From: Ophiura sarsii
Taxonomy: Eukaryota > Echinodermata > Ophiuroidea > Amphilepidida > Ophiuridae
Length of the DNA: 64,000 bases
Assembly (NCBI GenBank): GCA_035610835.1
Contig: CM069455.1
Coordinates: 14,505,266 to 14,569,265 of the forward strand
Direction of reading: 5' to 3'
The translations under genes were made by a program, and so were the position numbers. Under the pieces are notes generated by a model. That model had not been told where the DNA came from. It searched no databases and saw only the letters and a program-made list of their open reading frames with translations. Shown piece after piece: positions 11,301 through 23,520 of the stretch. The first letter of the stretch is position 1; every line of letters begins with the position of its first letter.

Positions 11301-11423
11301 CTGCCAATGCTTGCGATAACAACCAGTGTGGCAATGGAGCTGCCTGTTTACCCATTGAAGGATCATGTGCTCAATACTCTTGTGAATGTCCAGACTGTTA
11401 CTATGGGCAATACTGCAATCAAC
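11301..11423 (+). CDS. Exon 10: EGF-like module 2 (eight cysteines)
   Basis: This 123-base phase-1 exon reads NACDNNQCGNGAAC, GSCAQYSCECPDC, YYGQYC. In addition to the six EGF cysteines there is one in the C3-C4 loop (GSC) and one in the C5-C6 loop (PDC), presumably a fourth disulfide. The spacing differs from laminin-type EGF, where the extra pair follows C6. It has a GTAAGT donor and TAAATAG acceptor. Confidence 0.9.
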
Positions 11424-11984
11424 GTAAGTAGATGTGTATACAATGCCACAACAGCCCTGGCTACATAATAGCAGGGTTGGACTTAGGCTGCCGCCCGCCC
11501 GCTCATGGCGGGTAAATTTGGCGTTGGGTAGGTAAAATTGCAAAAGTACCCGTCCCACTGGCGGGTACATTTTTTCAAACTATCAAAGTGAAGATTCCTC
11601 AATTCTACATAGTTGTTGAGATAATAAAAAACACTGCAAAATGCGGATTGATTTTTTAAAAATAAATAGATAATAGGAAATCCCCAAGTTTTTTTTGCAA
11701 ACTGAAGCTTTTTAAAAATCGACCCACGAATTATGCTATTTGGTGCACATTGTTGACACTTTTGGGCAGTATAGGGACACGCTAGAAGTTTAGCAGAAAT
11801 TGGTGCTCTCAACAAAATTGATCACAAAACAAGTTACGATCATTTCAAACAAATTGTCCATAATAAATTATCCAAGAACTAAATTCACATCTCACTGAAT
11901 ATCAATATGTTGTACAACATGCAAGTAAAGGTTCTGCTAACGAAATAGTGAGACAATCAACTCAACTTGTAATTGCATGCTATA

Positions 11985-12678
11985 CAGGGTGTATCAAAAA
12001 AATTAGGACACTTTTTGATGACGGTTCAAATCCTTGTTAAATCACTGAAGCATGACCAAATTTTATTTTAATGTAAAGAACAACCAATAAAGATAAAATC
12101 CTGAAAAGATGAGAACAATCCATTATAAATTAAGGAAATTGTGACCTATTAGGCAAGGCAATCTATTTTGTAGAATGTACAATGGTCATTCACACAGTAA
12201 TAGTAACATTAACGCGCACACTATTAATGCCAATTCTACTACTTATCATGCTAATGAACCATCTACAGTGGGTTCGAGAACTTTTTTTAATTTGCACAGA
12301 ATATGCATGCATCTGATTTGTGGATTAGGCCTATTTAGCCAGTATTGATTTGTGCCAGAATTAAATGGATTACCAAACTAATCTTTGCTATTGACTGATA
12401 TGTTATTTTCTATGTTTATAATTATTGAAACGTATTGAAACGTAAACCATGTTATTTACTGGTCTATACATGTAAATCCCATTGTACAAACCAGTAAATG
12501 ACATGGTTTACGCAAAGTACGCTAGTTTTCTTATTTTGAATCGGATTGAGCTCATATCTTCAGGACATCATAATAATTAATTGGGCTTTACATTGAGACT
12601 AAATTGGTCATGGTCCAATGATTATAACAAGTATTACACCGTCATGAAAAAGTGTCCTAATTTTTTTGATACACCCTG
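11985..12678. mobile_element. Mariner-like non-autonomous element with TA flanks
   Basis: About 42-base terminal inverted repeats begin CAGGGTGTATCAAAAAAATT and end with the complement; TA dinucleotides flank both sides (11983-11984, 12679-12680). No transposase frame is seen in the 694 bp. It lies in intron 10, and its right end is 51 bases upstream of exon 11. Confidence 0.8.
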
Positions 12679-12729
12679 TAGTAGCTCGGAGAGCTATTAA
12701 TAATAAAATTATGGTTTTAATATTGATAG

Positions 12730-12852
12730 GTGCAAACGCATGCGACAACAACCAGTGTGCTAACGGAGCTCAGTGTACCCCACACCCTACCGACTGCCAC
12801 ATCTACTCCTGCGAATGTCCATTGTGTTACCAGGGACAATTCTGCCAGATTC
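12730..12852 (+). CDS. Exon 11: EGF-like module 3 (eight cysteines)
   Basis: This 123-base phase-1 exon reads NACDNNQCANGAQC, TDCHIYSCECPLC, YQGQFC: eight cysteines in the same pattern as module 2. It has a GTAAGT donor. The acceptor context (TTTTAATATTGATAG) has a poor pyrimidine tract and lies just after the mariner-like insertion, so splice strength may be reduced. The intact frame and spacing argue that it is still used. Confidence 0.86.
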
Positions 12853-13004
12853 GTAAGTATAATGCAGGGCTTAAATGCTTTCCTGGTTTGAAAACAAATT
12901 TTACTTTGTATAAAAAGGCCAAATATATCCCTCCTAAATGTCAAATATCCTTCCAAATGCCAATATCTCCCAGGAAACTGCTTCCACGTTTCTTTTTCCC
13001 CAGT

Positions 13005-13070
13005 ATGCCCACATCGTACCATCCTGCAAATATCCATTTTGGTACAAAGGACAATTTTGTCAGATCCGTA
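13005..13070 (+). pseudogene. Decayed copy of an eight-cysteine EGF exon
   Basis: The stretch aligns base by base with the 3' half of exon 11: TGCAAATATCCATTTTGG against TGCGAATGTCCATTGTGT, then GGACAATTTTGTCAGATCCGTAA against GGACAATTCTGCCAGATTCGTAA. Key cysteine codons are mutated (TGT to TAT, TGT to TGG) and the 5' half is not recognisable. It is a dead duplicate of the neighbouring exon. Confidence 0.7.
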
Positions 13071-13474
13071 ATGAACTCTCCTAAACTTCACTCTCAAATA
13101 GGCAAAATATTTGAGACTGATCTGATATTTGTCTATGGGAAAAAGAAATCTCGCCCTAGTCTACTGGTGTAAGAATGCATTGCACATGTTGTGATGCAGC
13201 AAAGTGAATTGCAAGATCAGGCCTGCACAAGATATACCAGTAAAACAGAACCGAACAGAATCGAAAAGAATAATAGAATAAAAATTCGATGTATTTTTTT
13301 CTCATTGTATTTGGAAATTCCATGGGCAGAGTCTGACCCTACGTGAATTGGTCAACCCAGTAGACATGTTGTATTGCGTGGCACATTACCATACCATACT
13401 ATCAAACAAATTCAAAATGGTTGCAATTTTGTCACGTTATTTCGAACCTTTTCAACATACGGTTATACTTTCAG

Positions 13475-13603
13475 CCGCCCAAGCTTGCAGCAATCACCTT
13501 TGCCAGAATGGCGGGCAGTGTGTAGCAGATTTAGCTGGTGGTTCCTGCACACAATACGCCTGCTCTTGCAGTGGATGCTATACCGGACAGTATTGCGACC
13601 TGC
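13475..13603 (+). CDS. Exon 12: EGF-like module 4 (eight cysteines)
   Basis: This 129-base phase-1 exon (TTTCAG acceptor, GTAAGT donor) reads QACSNHLCQNGGQC, GGSCTQYACSCSGC, YTGQYC. It has the same eight-cysteine spacing as modules 2, 3 and 5, with a two-residue longer C3-C4 loop. It is conserved enough to show that the extra cysteine pair is a fixed property of this subfamily. Confidence 0.9.
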
Positions 13604-13929
13604 GTAAGTATAGACTACCATTAAACCTTGCATTCCCTTGCATCTTAAACCTAATGATCATTCAGTTTAGTACTAATTCTTCCTTGCGCACAAGGCATAC
13701 TTGATATCATATCCAGTGTTTCAAACTGATCATCTGTGGAACTAGATCACTTTGAATCTCCCCCCATCTGATTGAGAAAAGTTTGAACACCAAAAATCTT
13801 GCCAAAGGATAATTCTGTGAACCCAAAAGCATGTTACTTTCCATGGGAAATTGCTCAAAACGCAAATCGGAATGCCAACAGAATTCAGTGCGTTTCAAAT
13901 GCGTTTACTGATATGTCTTTTTTTTGCAG

Positions 13930-14052
13930 CTCGTAACCCATGTGCGCTAGACACATGCAAAAATGGCGCCCTCTGCAGACCGCAACAAGGATCGTGCAAC
14001 GCCTACACGTGCGAATGCCAAGGATGCTACACAGGATACAACTGCGAATTAC
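13930..14052 (+). CDS. Exon 13: EGF-like module 5 (eight cysteines)
   Basis: This 123-base phase-1 exon has a TTTTTTGCAG acceptor and GTAAGT donor. It reads NPCALDTCKNGALC, GSCNAYTCECQGC, YTGYNC: the last of four consecutive eight-cysteine modules. A 9.3 kb intron follows; in frame, its last base C joins GT of exon 14 to make an arginine codon. Confidence 0.9.
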
Positions 14053-14707
14053 GTAAGTATATAAATGTTTTGTTAATGATGTCTGAATGAATTGCACGCG
14101 GGGACTATAAAAATGAGCCCAACGATGATGATGCCTTACATACTGACTAAGCGTCTTGCTCAATGTATTTGCATTTACTTAGTGTACAGTCAGAGGTTGG
14201 CATGATATTATTAGTTATCCCCTATTTGTAAGGTCTATAATAGGCACAGGGAAAACAGGAAAATTACCTTTAAAATATATGAAAAGTCCATGAAAAGCAA
14301 CGGCGTGATAATACTGCACGTATATTGCACAGCAGTGTGCATGATCTTTGGACATGGCACTACACGCAGAATAATAAGATGCACTACCGACAAGAAGACC
14401 ATACGCAGTCATATCCTATAAAATTCTATGAACATTGAATAGTTTCACTAGTAACAATGTTGCATGTGTGCATTATATCGTTTTTCATAAATTCATGTTT
14501 TTTGCATACATCAAATCATCAGATTTCATACAAAACTCAATAAACCGAGAAAAGTCAATCTACACAGTAAAATCCCATAGACATTTGCCTCATTAATATT
14601 TATGAGCTCACCGTCGACATTGCGCTATGGGAAAATTCTCTCTCCTACACCTTCTGTGAAAAATGCAGTGTTTTAATAATTGCTATATTTACAAATGCAA
14701 TATACTA

Positions 14708-15253
14708 AAGGGTTCAACAAAAGAAAGTATACCACTTTGTTTGTCATTTTGAGTAACTTTCAATTTGTTTTTGACCAAACAGGCTAGATAGGCATTTAGA
14801 TAAATCTTTTAGGCATAATTTGATACCAAATTTTACTCCCTAACAACAAAGATAAACCATGATTAGCACCATTTAAAGGAAAATATCCCATTTTCAAAAG
14901 TCGCATTTCCAATACACAGCACGAGAAGATTTGGTTAATCTGTCCATGTTCTCCCCATCCATGTTCTCCCCATCCATAACATTCCTTTACATTCAAATCC
15001 TTCACCCATGCATCAGTTTACATTTGAATTAGCCCGCGCATTGAGGGATATGCGCGGTGATCAGTACGGGATAAATACGGCATATGTGTGTGTTAACAAT
15101 TGGCCTATTCTTCTCGTGCTCTATTGGAAATGCGACTTTTGAAAATGGGATATTTTCATCTAAATGCATATCTAGCCTGTTTGGACAAAAACAAATTGAA
15201 AGTTACTCAAAATGACATAAACAAAGTGGTATACTTTCTTTTGTTGAACCCTT
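14708..15253. mobile_element. Foldback MITE family 1, complete copy
   Basis: Terminal inverted repeats of over 60 bases begin AAGGGTTCAACAAAAGAAAG and are flanked by TA on both sides. The interior is also palindromic (AGCACGAGAAG near 14920 and CTTCTCGTGCT near 15111). It is non-coding. Related copies are at 44016-47680, 49784-53352 and 62898-63104. Confidence 0.85.
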
Positions 15254-15257
15254 TATA

Positions 15258-16370
15258 CAGGGTGTCCCAAAAGTCTATGCACGTTTTTGAAGAGTCATAT
15301 CTCATAAAATATAAATCATATGGTATAAATTTAACCATATTTTGATAGACGAGATTTGGGAAAATATTTTGATACCAAACATAACCCTATTGGTGAACCC
15401 ACAACATTATAAAACTGGTTGAAAGTTTTTGGCCGTGTGAGACCCACCCATACCAACTACCACACATTGTTGCTAAAACAGGTGCGCATAAATTAACGGT
15501 ATGAAAGCAACGTTGCGCATTAGTCACAGTTCACTGCTTACCTTGCAACATTAATGTTATTACTAAACTCCGTCACTCACAACATAAATAGGCGTAAGTA
15601 GACAACAGCAAAAGTCTTCATTCAAGAGGGTTTACAGCATAGATAAGCGAATACAAATTGTATGGTTCTACGCTGAAACAAATACAGTTCAACTTACTTT
15701 ATAAAAGTTCAGAAAACATTTTAAAGTGAAACGCGCACCAGGAAGAATATCCATTCTTTAGTTGGTGGATACATTTTTGAACACAGGAACTGCATTATTT
15801 GTCTCGATGTGGTAGAAAAAAGACTGGTTAAGATCAACAAGTCACATTGATGTCATAGACATAAGACATGCAGTAGCCAAAAGTCCAAAGAGATATATTC
15901 GCTGTGTGATGTGTGTGTTCACTTTTCTGTTATGTTATTCAATTTGTTTAGGTCTGTGTTTTTGCATTAGCACACGTCTGTATAAATGGAAAACATTTAA
16001 ACTAGATTTCACTATAGAAACGAAAAATATGTGTGATATAGTTTGTCATTATGATGGGATCACTGTAATGTAAAATTTTAAATATTACAATTGACGGATC
16101 ACTTTCAGTGTAACAAACTCTACCCGTCTTTTTGTTAATCTCGATAGGTATGGATTTATGAACTTTATTCCTCCGAAGTATAAAATTACATTTTTGCAGT
16201 AATATATATTTCACTTCTAGGGTGGCATTACAAACAGATGTTACTCCAATGTTTGGTATCAAAATTATTTCCCACTTCTCTTTCTAAATATGTATTCATA
16301 TTTTCAATACGACTTATATTTTGTGAAATACAAAGCTTCAAAGTCGTGCATAGACTTTTGGGACACCCTG
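15258..16370. mobile_element. Mariner-like element, transposase not recognisable
   Basis: Inverted ends CAGGGTGTCCCAAAAGTCTATGCACG and its complement are flanked by TA, immediately beside foldback family 1. The 1,113-bp length approaches a mariner, but no D,D34D-type frame can be read. It is either a decayed or a deletion derivative. Confidence 0.8.
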
Positions 16371-18076
16371 TACATGTTATAAGGATGCACAGTCCTTATA
16401 AAAGTCTAAAACATGGTAATTTTCGGAGGAGGTAATTCGAATTTTCAAGAAACATGACATTTCATGAAATTTAAAAGACTATTTAAATATTTTGGTTTAA
16501 AAATCAGTGTTCCAATACACTATAGAAAACCACGCAGATTGAATATTTTTCACATGAGGCAGCACGGAGCCCTAGCCGGTTTTAAAATTACAGCGACGAT
16601 GATTTGCATAATAAAATGAATATTTTTGCGAAGGTTAGTCGATATATCTTTGACATCAGTTGTGCCATTTTTTTAGTAACATATCACCATACTATGTAAA
16701 CCCGAACTTACTGCCAGGTGTGCTGTAATTGGGCGATATTACGATATTACGATATTGCCACCTTTCACATTGTAATGGTCATCTCTCATTCATAAAAGAA
16801 TGCGCTAAAAGGGTGATCGATTCTAGTCTAACAAGGATTCGAACAAGTCCATTCAAAATGATGTATGCTCTGGATCGCGCAATAACTAAACTTATATTTA
16901 GTGATTAGTATTTTCTTATAGCGTAGGTCGGGCTTGTCTAGTCTCAAAATTCGTCTCTCTAGGGGAAGTCGCTACTTGGAGCATTTTTCTAACTCAATTA
17001 ATTTGAAGATTTACAATTTAACCAGATATTTTCTCTAAGATCAGCTCAATGGTGTGTAAAAATGCATGGTGTGCTTTGTGTACATTTCATGTCCATCAGT
17101 TTATAACCCATGTTCTATGCACATTTCAATGTGACCGTATACCCCTGTTTGTAAAATTGTAATTGCTGCAAGTTTTAGTCGGAACATTTGGCTTATAACT
17201 CTAGTTTTAGTATGACTTATAGCACGAGGCAGCGTAGCTGCCGAGAGCTATAAGGAATTAATAGCACTCATCGACAGTACTGGTATCAGTGATGATTTAT
17301 GTGGCAGAACTCTGCTGTACAAACCCGTGCACAGTTGGACACTGATAGAACTTAGTGTTGCTTGAATTTAATCAAAACTTCTGATCAAGATAGACAGACG
17401 ATCATCTACTAAACACACACACCAAAGTTGGGATATAATTAATCATGTTATTTTATGATGTCAAATTTACAGCACTCTGAAGCTGTACAATAAGTGAAAT
17501 TTGTGGAACTCTGGACTGTCTGTGTATGTGCTATTAGTCAAATTATTTCACTGCTTTGCCACAATTTTTTGGTTGGTCTTCAAGGTTATACATGCTGTAC
17601 ATGATTCAAGTTGGGTAGAAGCTATCTGGGGGTTTAGACAAATCTGATATGTAACACTTTCCACACGGCTATCGGTTTTACCAACAAAACAGATTTATCA
17701 GAAACCTTTCCAACTTTCAAAGTGTCTCAAGGATTACTGAACTAATACTAGGCATGTTTGTACTTATTTTAATGCATTTCTCATGTTGATTTCAAATATG
17801 GCAATGAAATTTATTATTGAATTTTCAGAAACATTTTCGAATGTCGTCTGCAGACTCCAACCACGTGGAAAGCGTTACATCTATGGATTCATAGATTTAA
17901 CATCAAATTCATGAAAGTAACATAACAGATTTACAAATTTTGGATAGTAATTAGTACATGAAAGCATGTGTGAAGTAAAATGAGTGGAAAGTTGCAAATA
18001 TTGATCATGAGATAACTAAAAAAGATAATTTTCTATTGTTTTGAAAAACCTTTATGTATTAGATAAAGGACGAATA

Positions 18077-18190
18077 GCAGACCATCAGCAATAATAATGG
18101 GCGCCCGGCTAGCCTCTTTTGCAGGCGAGGCCGCAGGCCGAGCCTGCAAAAGGGGCGCGCCGGCGACCATTATTATTGCTGATGGTCTGC
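18077..18190. mobile_element. GC-rich near-perfect hairpin, TA-flanked
   Basis: Arms AGCAGACCATCAGCAATAAT and complement enclose a GC-rich core with GGCGCCCGG, GGCGCGCC and CTTTTGCAGGC/GCCTGCAAAAG pairings. It is 114 bp, with TA on each side. It would form a very stable stem-loop; probably a small MITE. Confidence 0.75.
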
Positions 18191-18829
18191 TATGAGGGGT
18201 TTATCTTTCATACACGGCGAAACACCGTATCTGTACAAATAAAGATGATAAATCATAATTCGTAATTTACCTTATACAAATTGGGCAATGGATCTTGGAA
18301 TCGTTTGTTATAATGTTGACATCGCTAAATTTTGCAAGAGGCTATCAAATAAAGCTGGCCTGGTGCTTAGGCCCCCATGACGCACTAACATAATACAATC
18401 ACCTTCAGACCCAGCTTAAAGTTAACTATCCATGAACTAGTTACAAACACTGCAATAACGAATTCAATATTACTGAGTGCAAGGGAGCGTGTTGAGGAAT
18501 AAAAAAGCTTGTCTGATCAAGAGTTATACTTGAATGCACGAGTGAGCGTTTTAAATATCTACAATGGTTGACTATATCTGATGAACCTTCCAAGGATGAA
18601 CACAAACTATTATCAGCAGAAGGTATTATATAAACATTAGAATTGGTTCAATAAAACGATTTGTCCTCTGGCTTAAGCAAGTAGATTATTTGACCCATGA
18701 GCTACTTTAGTTATATAATGTGGTACAACACAAACTTAATAGTCGATATAAAGGAATTAGCATAATCTGCAGTTCTTTTAACTGATCGGTCAGGTGTATC
18801 AGTAGGCCATCAACTTTCATCAGGATAAC

Positions 18830-20690
18830 ATCACATTGGTTCTTCGTCTGATCAGGGACAATCAAATGGAGGGACTAGAAACGGCCTATGGTATCGTTAC
18901 ATCATTGTATTCAATTACAAAAAAAGAACAAAACATGCGTGTTGCGGGTTAGCTCTAGTAGTTGCGGTGTGTTTTTATTCAAGGAACTCAAAGGTTGCCC
19001 TATAATCTTTCGAAAAATGATCAAAATATAATTTTCCAAAAAACTTGGGCCTAGGTCAAACTGAATACAATTTATACGTGATTTGTTCAATGAATAACGT
19101 TCTAATGTTAATAATAATCGGTATATTTGTGAAAAATGTGATAATTTTAGATTTATAAAAAATGTGAAAACATGCTAGAACAAAGAAATTAATATTTTTC
19201 CTGGGAAGTTTAAACTATAGACATTTTGTTCCTATTGAATCCAATATCCAAATTAATCGGAAAATGATGTTCTTTGGTGATATATATTTGCATTTCTAGA
19301 GTATAGTAGTTCAGTAGGAATTGCACAGGTATGTAGTCAAGTAGATATCTTCACAATTATGACATGACCGTGAAGTAGGTACAAATGCAATTTTTATTGC
19401 TGAAAATGTTACATGAGGGGGAATGTCTAGATTCAGAATTTTTTTTAATGACGTCAAGTCACGCCCTTTTCGATAATGTTATATTTATGACAAGTATAGT
19501 TGGTCTTATAAACAAAATATCATGTTTGGTATCAAATTTAAGCTGTTGACTCCTGGAATACATATAAAATTATATAATAAATACATACAAAAGTCAAAAG
19601 AGGTCAAACGTGATTAAAATGTATACATGTCATGTCACCTGTAATTTCATGTCACCTGTGATTTCATGTCACCTGTAATTTCATGTAACGTACATAAAAC
19701 GCTATATCCTGCCTGTCTATTTCAAGATGTGATACTTCATCCATGGTACAAGTAAAACTGTCAATGCCTGTCTCCATACACATCAGGTGCTTGTTAGTAA
19801 TATATTTGGAGTTAGAGGCACATCAGCATACTGATATTTTTTTCTTTTGAAAACGTTCAAATATTTAATACAAGTAGATTGAGACCATGGTCTTCATTAT
19901 TTGTGGTTATTTTGTTTAATTAAAACCGTGCCTTGTTGAAGGCAACAGTATATAATACTTCACAATTCCACCCTCAGAACATAAGACACCCCTATACTGC
20001 AGTTACCGGTATTCTCATTATATTACTTCTCCACTGATTTTCTTAAGGAGATATGAATAGTTGCGTACAGGCATGTAAAAACAACATTAGGCCTCATTAA
20101 TTTGGAAACACTGTGAGATAGCATATAACATTGCGGGTAAAGTGATTCAAAATAAGCTGGAAATAGAAGCAAAGACTTATATTTTGAAACTAACAACATT
20201 GAGAACAGCTAAGACACTAAAAATGCTTTAAAAAAACCCGGTTGCGTCATTAGCCTGAATTTGAATCTATAGGCCGTGCTTTAATTTCATACCAAACACA
20301 AGATGTTTGTGTTGCAAATATATTTGTCATTATTATAACTGTCATTATTATGGCTTAAGACGTCAATAAAAAAAAAGTTGCCCAAGAGTACCATTTTGGC
20401 ACCCGGTGGTGTGAAGCTAGACTTACTTATCCATGATTTTCAGCAATAAAATCACATTTGTACCCTACTTCACGGTCATGTCGAGCTTTCACCCGACTAA
20501 GGGTCCATCCGTATCGAGCAAGACACACAGCGACTCGTGCAGTGATTGCTGAGATTTGTACCAGTGCCCATTCATGAATGTATTGTGTATGCTTGCTCAA
20601 CTGATGATATTTGTACCCCCGCAACACGCATACTTATATAATAGTACAATAGTTTCTTGTCCCTCCATTTGATTGTCCCTGGTCTGATGC
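18830..20690. repeat. Scattered inverted segments, possible large decayed foldback element
   Basis: Several short segments pair in opposite orientation and nested order: GGGACAATCAAATGGAGGGAC (18857) with its complement near 20657; AACATGCGTGTTGCGGG (18931) with CCCGCAACACGCAT (20617); and CATGACCGTGAAGTAGGTACAAATG (19361) with its near complement at 20457. The nesting supports one old foldback of about 1.9 kb. Confidence 0.5.
19628..19690. repeat. Short tandem array (about 18-bp unit, 3-4 copies)
   Basis: The unit is roughly TTTCATGTCACCTGTAA, repeated with small changes. No function is apparent. Confidence 0.7.
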
Positions 20691-21521
20691 TCCTAAATGT
20701 TATACCATCTTCGAAATCCATGCAACCGAGAGTGTCTTTATTACCAAGATCAAATGAAGTCTTGTAAACTATCGCCGATAACAAGGACTACGCATATGTA
20801 TGTTTGGATATACTTGGAAAATGCCTATTCATGGGACTTGACAAGAAAACTAAGAGAATGTGCGTGAGTTATCTATGATTTTGTATCATATTCTACTAAA
20901 TTATTATATTACACATATTTTCAGTTGCGTATAGATTTATACGGAAAATAAAATAATAATATCATGACCTCTTTGCCCTCCCATTCAGCTCACCAACAAG
21001 CCCTACGCATTTGGATCCCAACCAATCGAAAATGCTTACTTTTTATATTAAAATTACATACATTTAGTTGAAATAGTTTAAATTCAGTTAATTTAGGCCT
21101 TGTTGCATTAATGAATGATATTTCACGGGCGCGAACTCAAAAATGTATTTTGCCCCAACATTTTGTCTTGCCCAACCTCTCGCCCCCGTTTCAGTTTGAC
21201 CCCCACCCCTGATTGACCCTCCCCCAACAACACCAACAGTGTTACTGGCGCCGCCACTGTTTTTATACTAATTTGCTGTTCGGTTCCCCAATTGACGTCT
21301 TGAAAATGTGATTTGTTTACCTCCAAAATCATGAAAATCAAATTGTTGGCACTTATTTTGACAAAACGTAAAATGGGTCAAAAACCGTGTTTTTATAATA
21401 AAAAATAAAAATAAAAATTGTGAATTTCATGTTCATAATGGACCCTTTTTAAATGAATAATGGAGGAGTTACAGCAGTATTACGGAGGCTATGCTAAGGG
21501 TCCACACCCCATTTAAAGGGT

Positions 21522-22412
21522 GGGGTGACTCAAGAAAGTCACTTTTTTGAATTTTGTGAATGCTGACTCAAATGTATATAAAAGTAGACAGTTTTGGAAA
21601 GGAATGGATCAGAGAATCCAAAATGTTCTCATTTTTTAACCTAATCCAATATTTTTTTGAAATTGACCAAAAATTGCCACAAAAGTGATTTTCCCAAAAT
21701 TTGGGAAATGGATAAGAAAATCCAAATTTGGCATCAATTTTAACCAAACATTTTGATTTTTTGAGAAAATCACACACAAAAAATCACTTTTTTGACCCAA
21801 CATTTTTAACAAAGCTAACAAAAAATAATTTTGAGTACAAAATGCCCAAAGCGCTTGATTATGGTGTAAAGTTTAAAAATTTGGAAAAATCACTATTTTG
21901 GCAATTTTTGGTCAAAATATCAAAAAAATATTGGATTAGGTTAAAAGATGAGAAATTCGTCCCCAAACTAGTGTCTTTACATTATAATCAAGCGATTTGG
22001 ACATTTTCTACAACAACAAAAATTGTTAGCTTTGTTAAAAAATGTTGGGTCAAAAAGGTTTTGTTGTTGTAATTTTTGGTTAAAATTGATGCCAAATTTG
22101 GATTCTCTTATCCATTTCCTTTCCAAAAATGCCCAAATCGCTTGATTATGATGTTTAAAAATTTGTTTTCTGGCACTTTTCAAAATTTCAAAAAATATTG
22201 GATTAGGTTAAAAAATGAGAAAATTCGTCCCCAAGTTAGTGTCTTTACATTATAATCAAACGATTAGGACAATTTTTACTCACAGTTAACTTTGTTACAA
22301 AATGTTGGGTCAAAAAGTTGTTTGTTTGTGATTTTTTCAAATTTGGACATTTTTTAGAGCACTCACAAAATTCCAAAAATCAAATAAAAAAAACTTCCTT
22401 GAGTCCCCCTTT
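21522..22412. repeat. Foldback-type repeat with internal inverted copies
   Basis: The ends are loosely complementary (GGGGTGACTCAAGAAAGTCAC at the left; AAACTTCCTTGAGTCCCCC at the right). Inner stretches such as ATGCCCAAAGCGCTTGATTATG and ATAATCAAGCGATTTGGACATT, and TTGGATTAGGTTAAAA, recur several times in both orientations. Non-coding. Confidence 0.6.
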
Positions 22413-22767
22413 AATGTCCCCGAATGTGTGCCCTCCTTGGATACACCATTTTCAATTTCCCCCCTAAATTGAAGAATTGGTAATGAAAAATCCACTACTA
22501 TAAAGTTTGTTTCTGGTGCTATTTATGCACATCCTATTAATAATAAGGCTTGATTGTATATCCCGATCTAAATTGTAATAATTGCATTATTATAAGGCCT
22601 ACCTTATCATTAAAATAAATTATTTTCATTGCAAGCATGTCGATATGAATTCAATAAAATACCATTGCCAACTATGTGTGATATTTATCCGTTTTAAACT
22701 CATAATTGTCTCTATATATCAATCATTGATGCATACTTGATCAGGATCAGGATTTAAAACTATTGAA

Positions 22768-22964
22768 AAACTATTGATCATGTTCACTGTTGCTAGGCCT
22801 ACTTAAAATATGTTATGAGATGTTTACTCAGAAGTGTTAATCTTATCCGATAGGTGATAGTTTAAAAATCTATTGATCATGTTCACTGTTGCTAGGCCTA
22901 CTTAAAATCTTTTATGAGATGTTTACTCAGAAGTGTTAATCTTATCCAATAGGTAATAGTTTAA
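22768..22964. repeat. Tandem duplication, about 98-bp unit
   Basis: Two adjacent copies of a segment starting CTATTGATCATGTTCACTG and ending at TAGGTGATAGTTTA differ at only a few bases. Confidence 0.85.
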
Positions 22965-23394
22965 AAAACCTTCTTCGTAGGTAATCCACTTATCTTTTCT
23001 TTGTTACTATTGTCTTCTTGTTGATCATCTGCTCAATATTTTTGAAGAGGTCACTACAGGGCAGAAGACGTTATGTGAGCTAAAGGACGTTATCAAAAAC
23101 CTTTGTCTAATAATTGGCTCTTGGCTTGATAACGGGCTGTTCATACGCCGTAACCAGAATGGTGACCTCTTCCTACAAAATAAAGGGCTGATGCAACAAT
23201 AGAAAGACAATAGATAATAATGAAAGGAAAGGTGGCTAGACGTGTATTTACTCATAACATCTGAAACAATTGAGGGCTCCCTTCTCGATGGATCTCTCCA
23301 TGCCTTTTTCAAAGAAAACATTGCCAAATTAAATCATACACTCTTTATATTTCTAATGTTTATGTGTACACAATTCAATCTTTTCTGCATCCAG

Positions 23395-23520
23395 GTATCG
23401 CTTCGGCTTGTGAACGAAACCCATGTCAGAACGGCGCACAGTGCAATCCGATTCCTGGCCAATGTTCCGCCTATTCGTGCCAATGCCCAGAGGGTTACGG
23501 TGGGATTAACTGCCAATTGG
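23395..23520 (+). CDS. Exon 14: EGF-like module 6 (seven cysteines)
   Basis: This 126-base phase-1 exon has a CATCCAG acceptor and GTAAGT donor. It reads SACERNPCQNGAQC, GQCSAYSCQCPEGY, GGINC. It keeps the extra C3-C4 loop cysteine (GQC) of modules 2-5, but the C5-C6 loop cysteine is replaced by the ordinary PEG. It is thus the mirror image of module 1, again with an unpaired cysteine. Confidence 0.9.

Larger units (their letters stand above)
14053..23394 (+). other. Intron 13 (9.3 kb), repeat-filled, no exon found
   Basis: I found no HYR, EGF or other module in this gap. It contains a TA-flanked foldback (14708-15253), a mariner-like element (15258-16370), a GC-rich hairpin (18077-18190), inverted segments between about 18830 and 20690, a short tandem array (19628-19690), a foldback at about 21522-22412 and a 98-bp tandem duplication (22768-22964). 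About 16400-18070 is AT-rich and unassigned. A small unrecognised exon cannot be excluded. Confidence 0.6.

Noticed and set aside
14053..23394. A separate gene inside the 9.3 kb intron
   Set aside because: Frames there are short, AT-rich and mostly within palindromic repeats; no domain, RNA gene or splice pattern was recognised.
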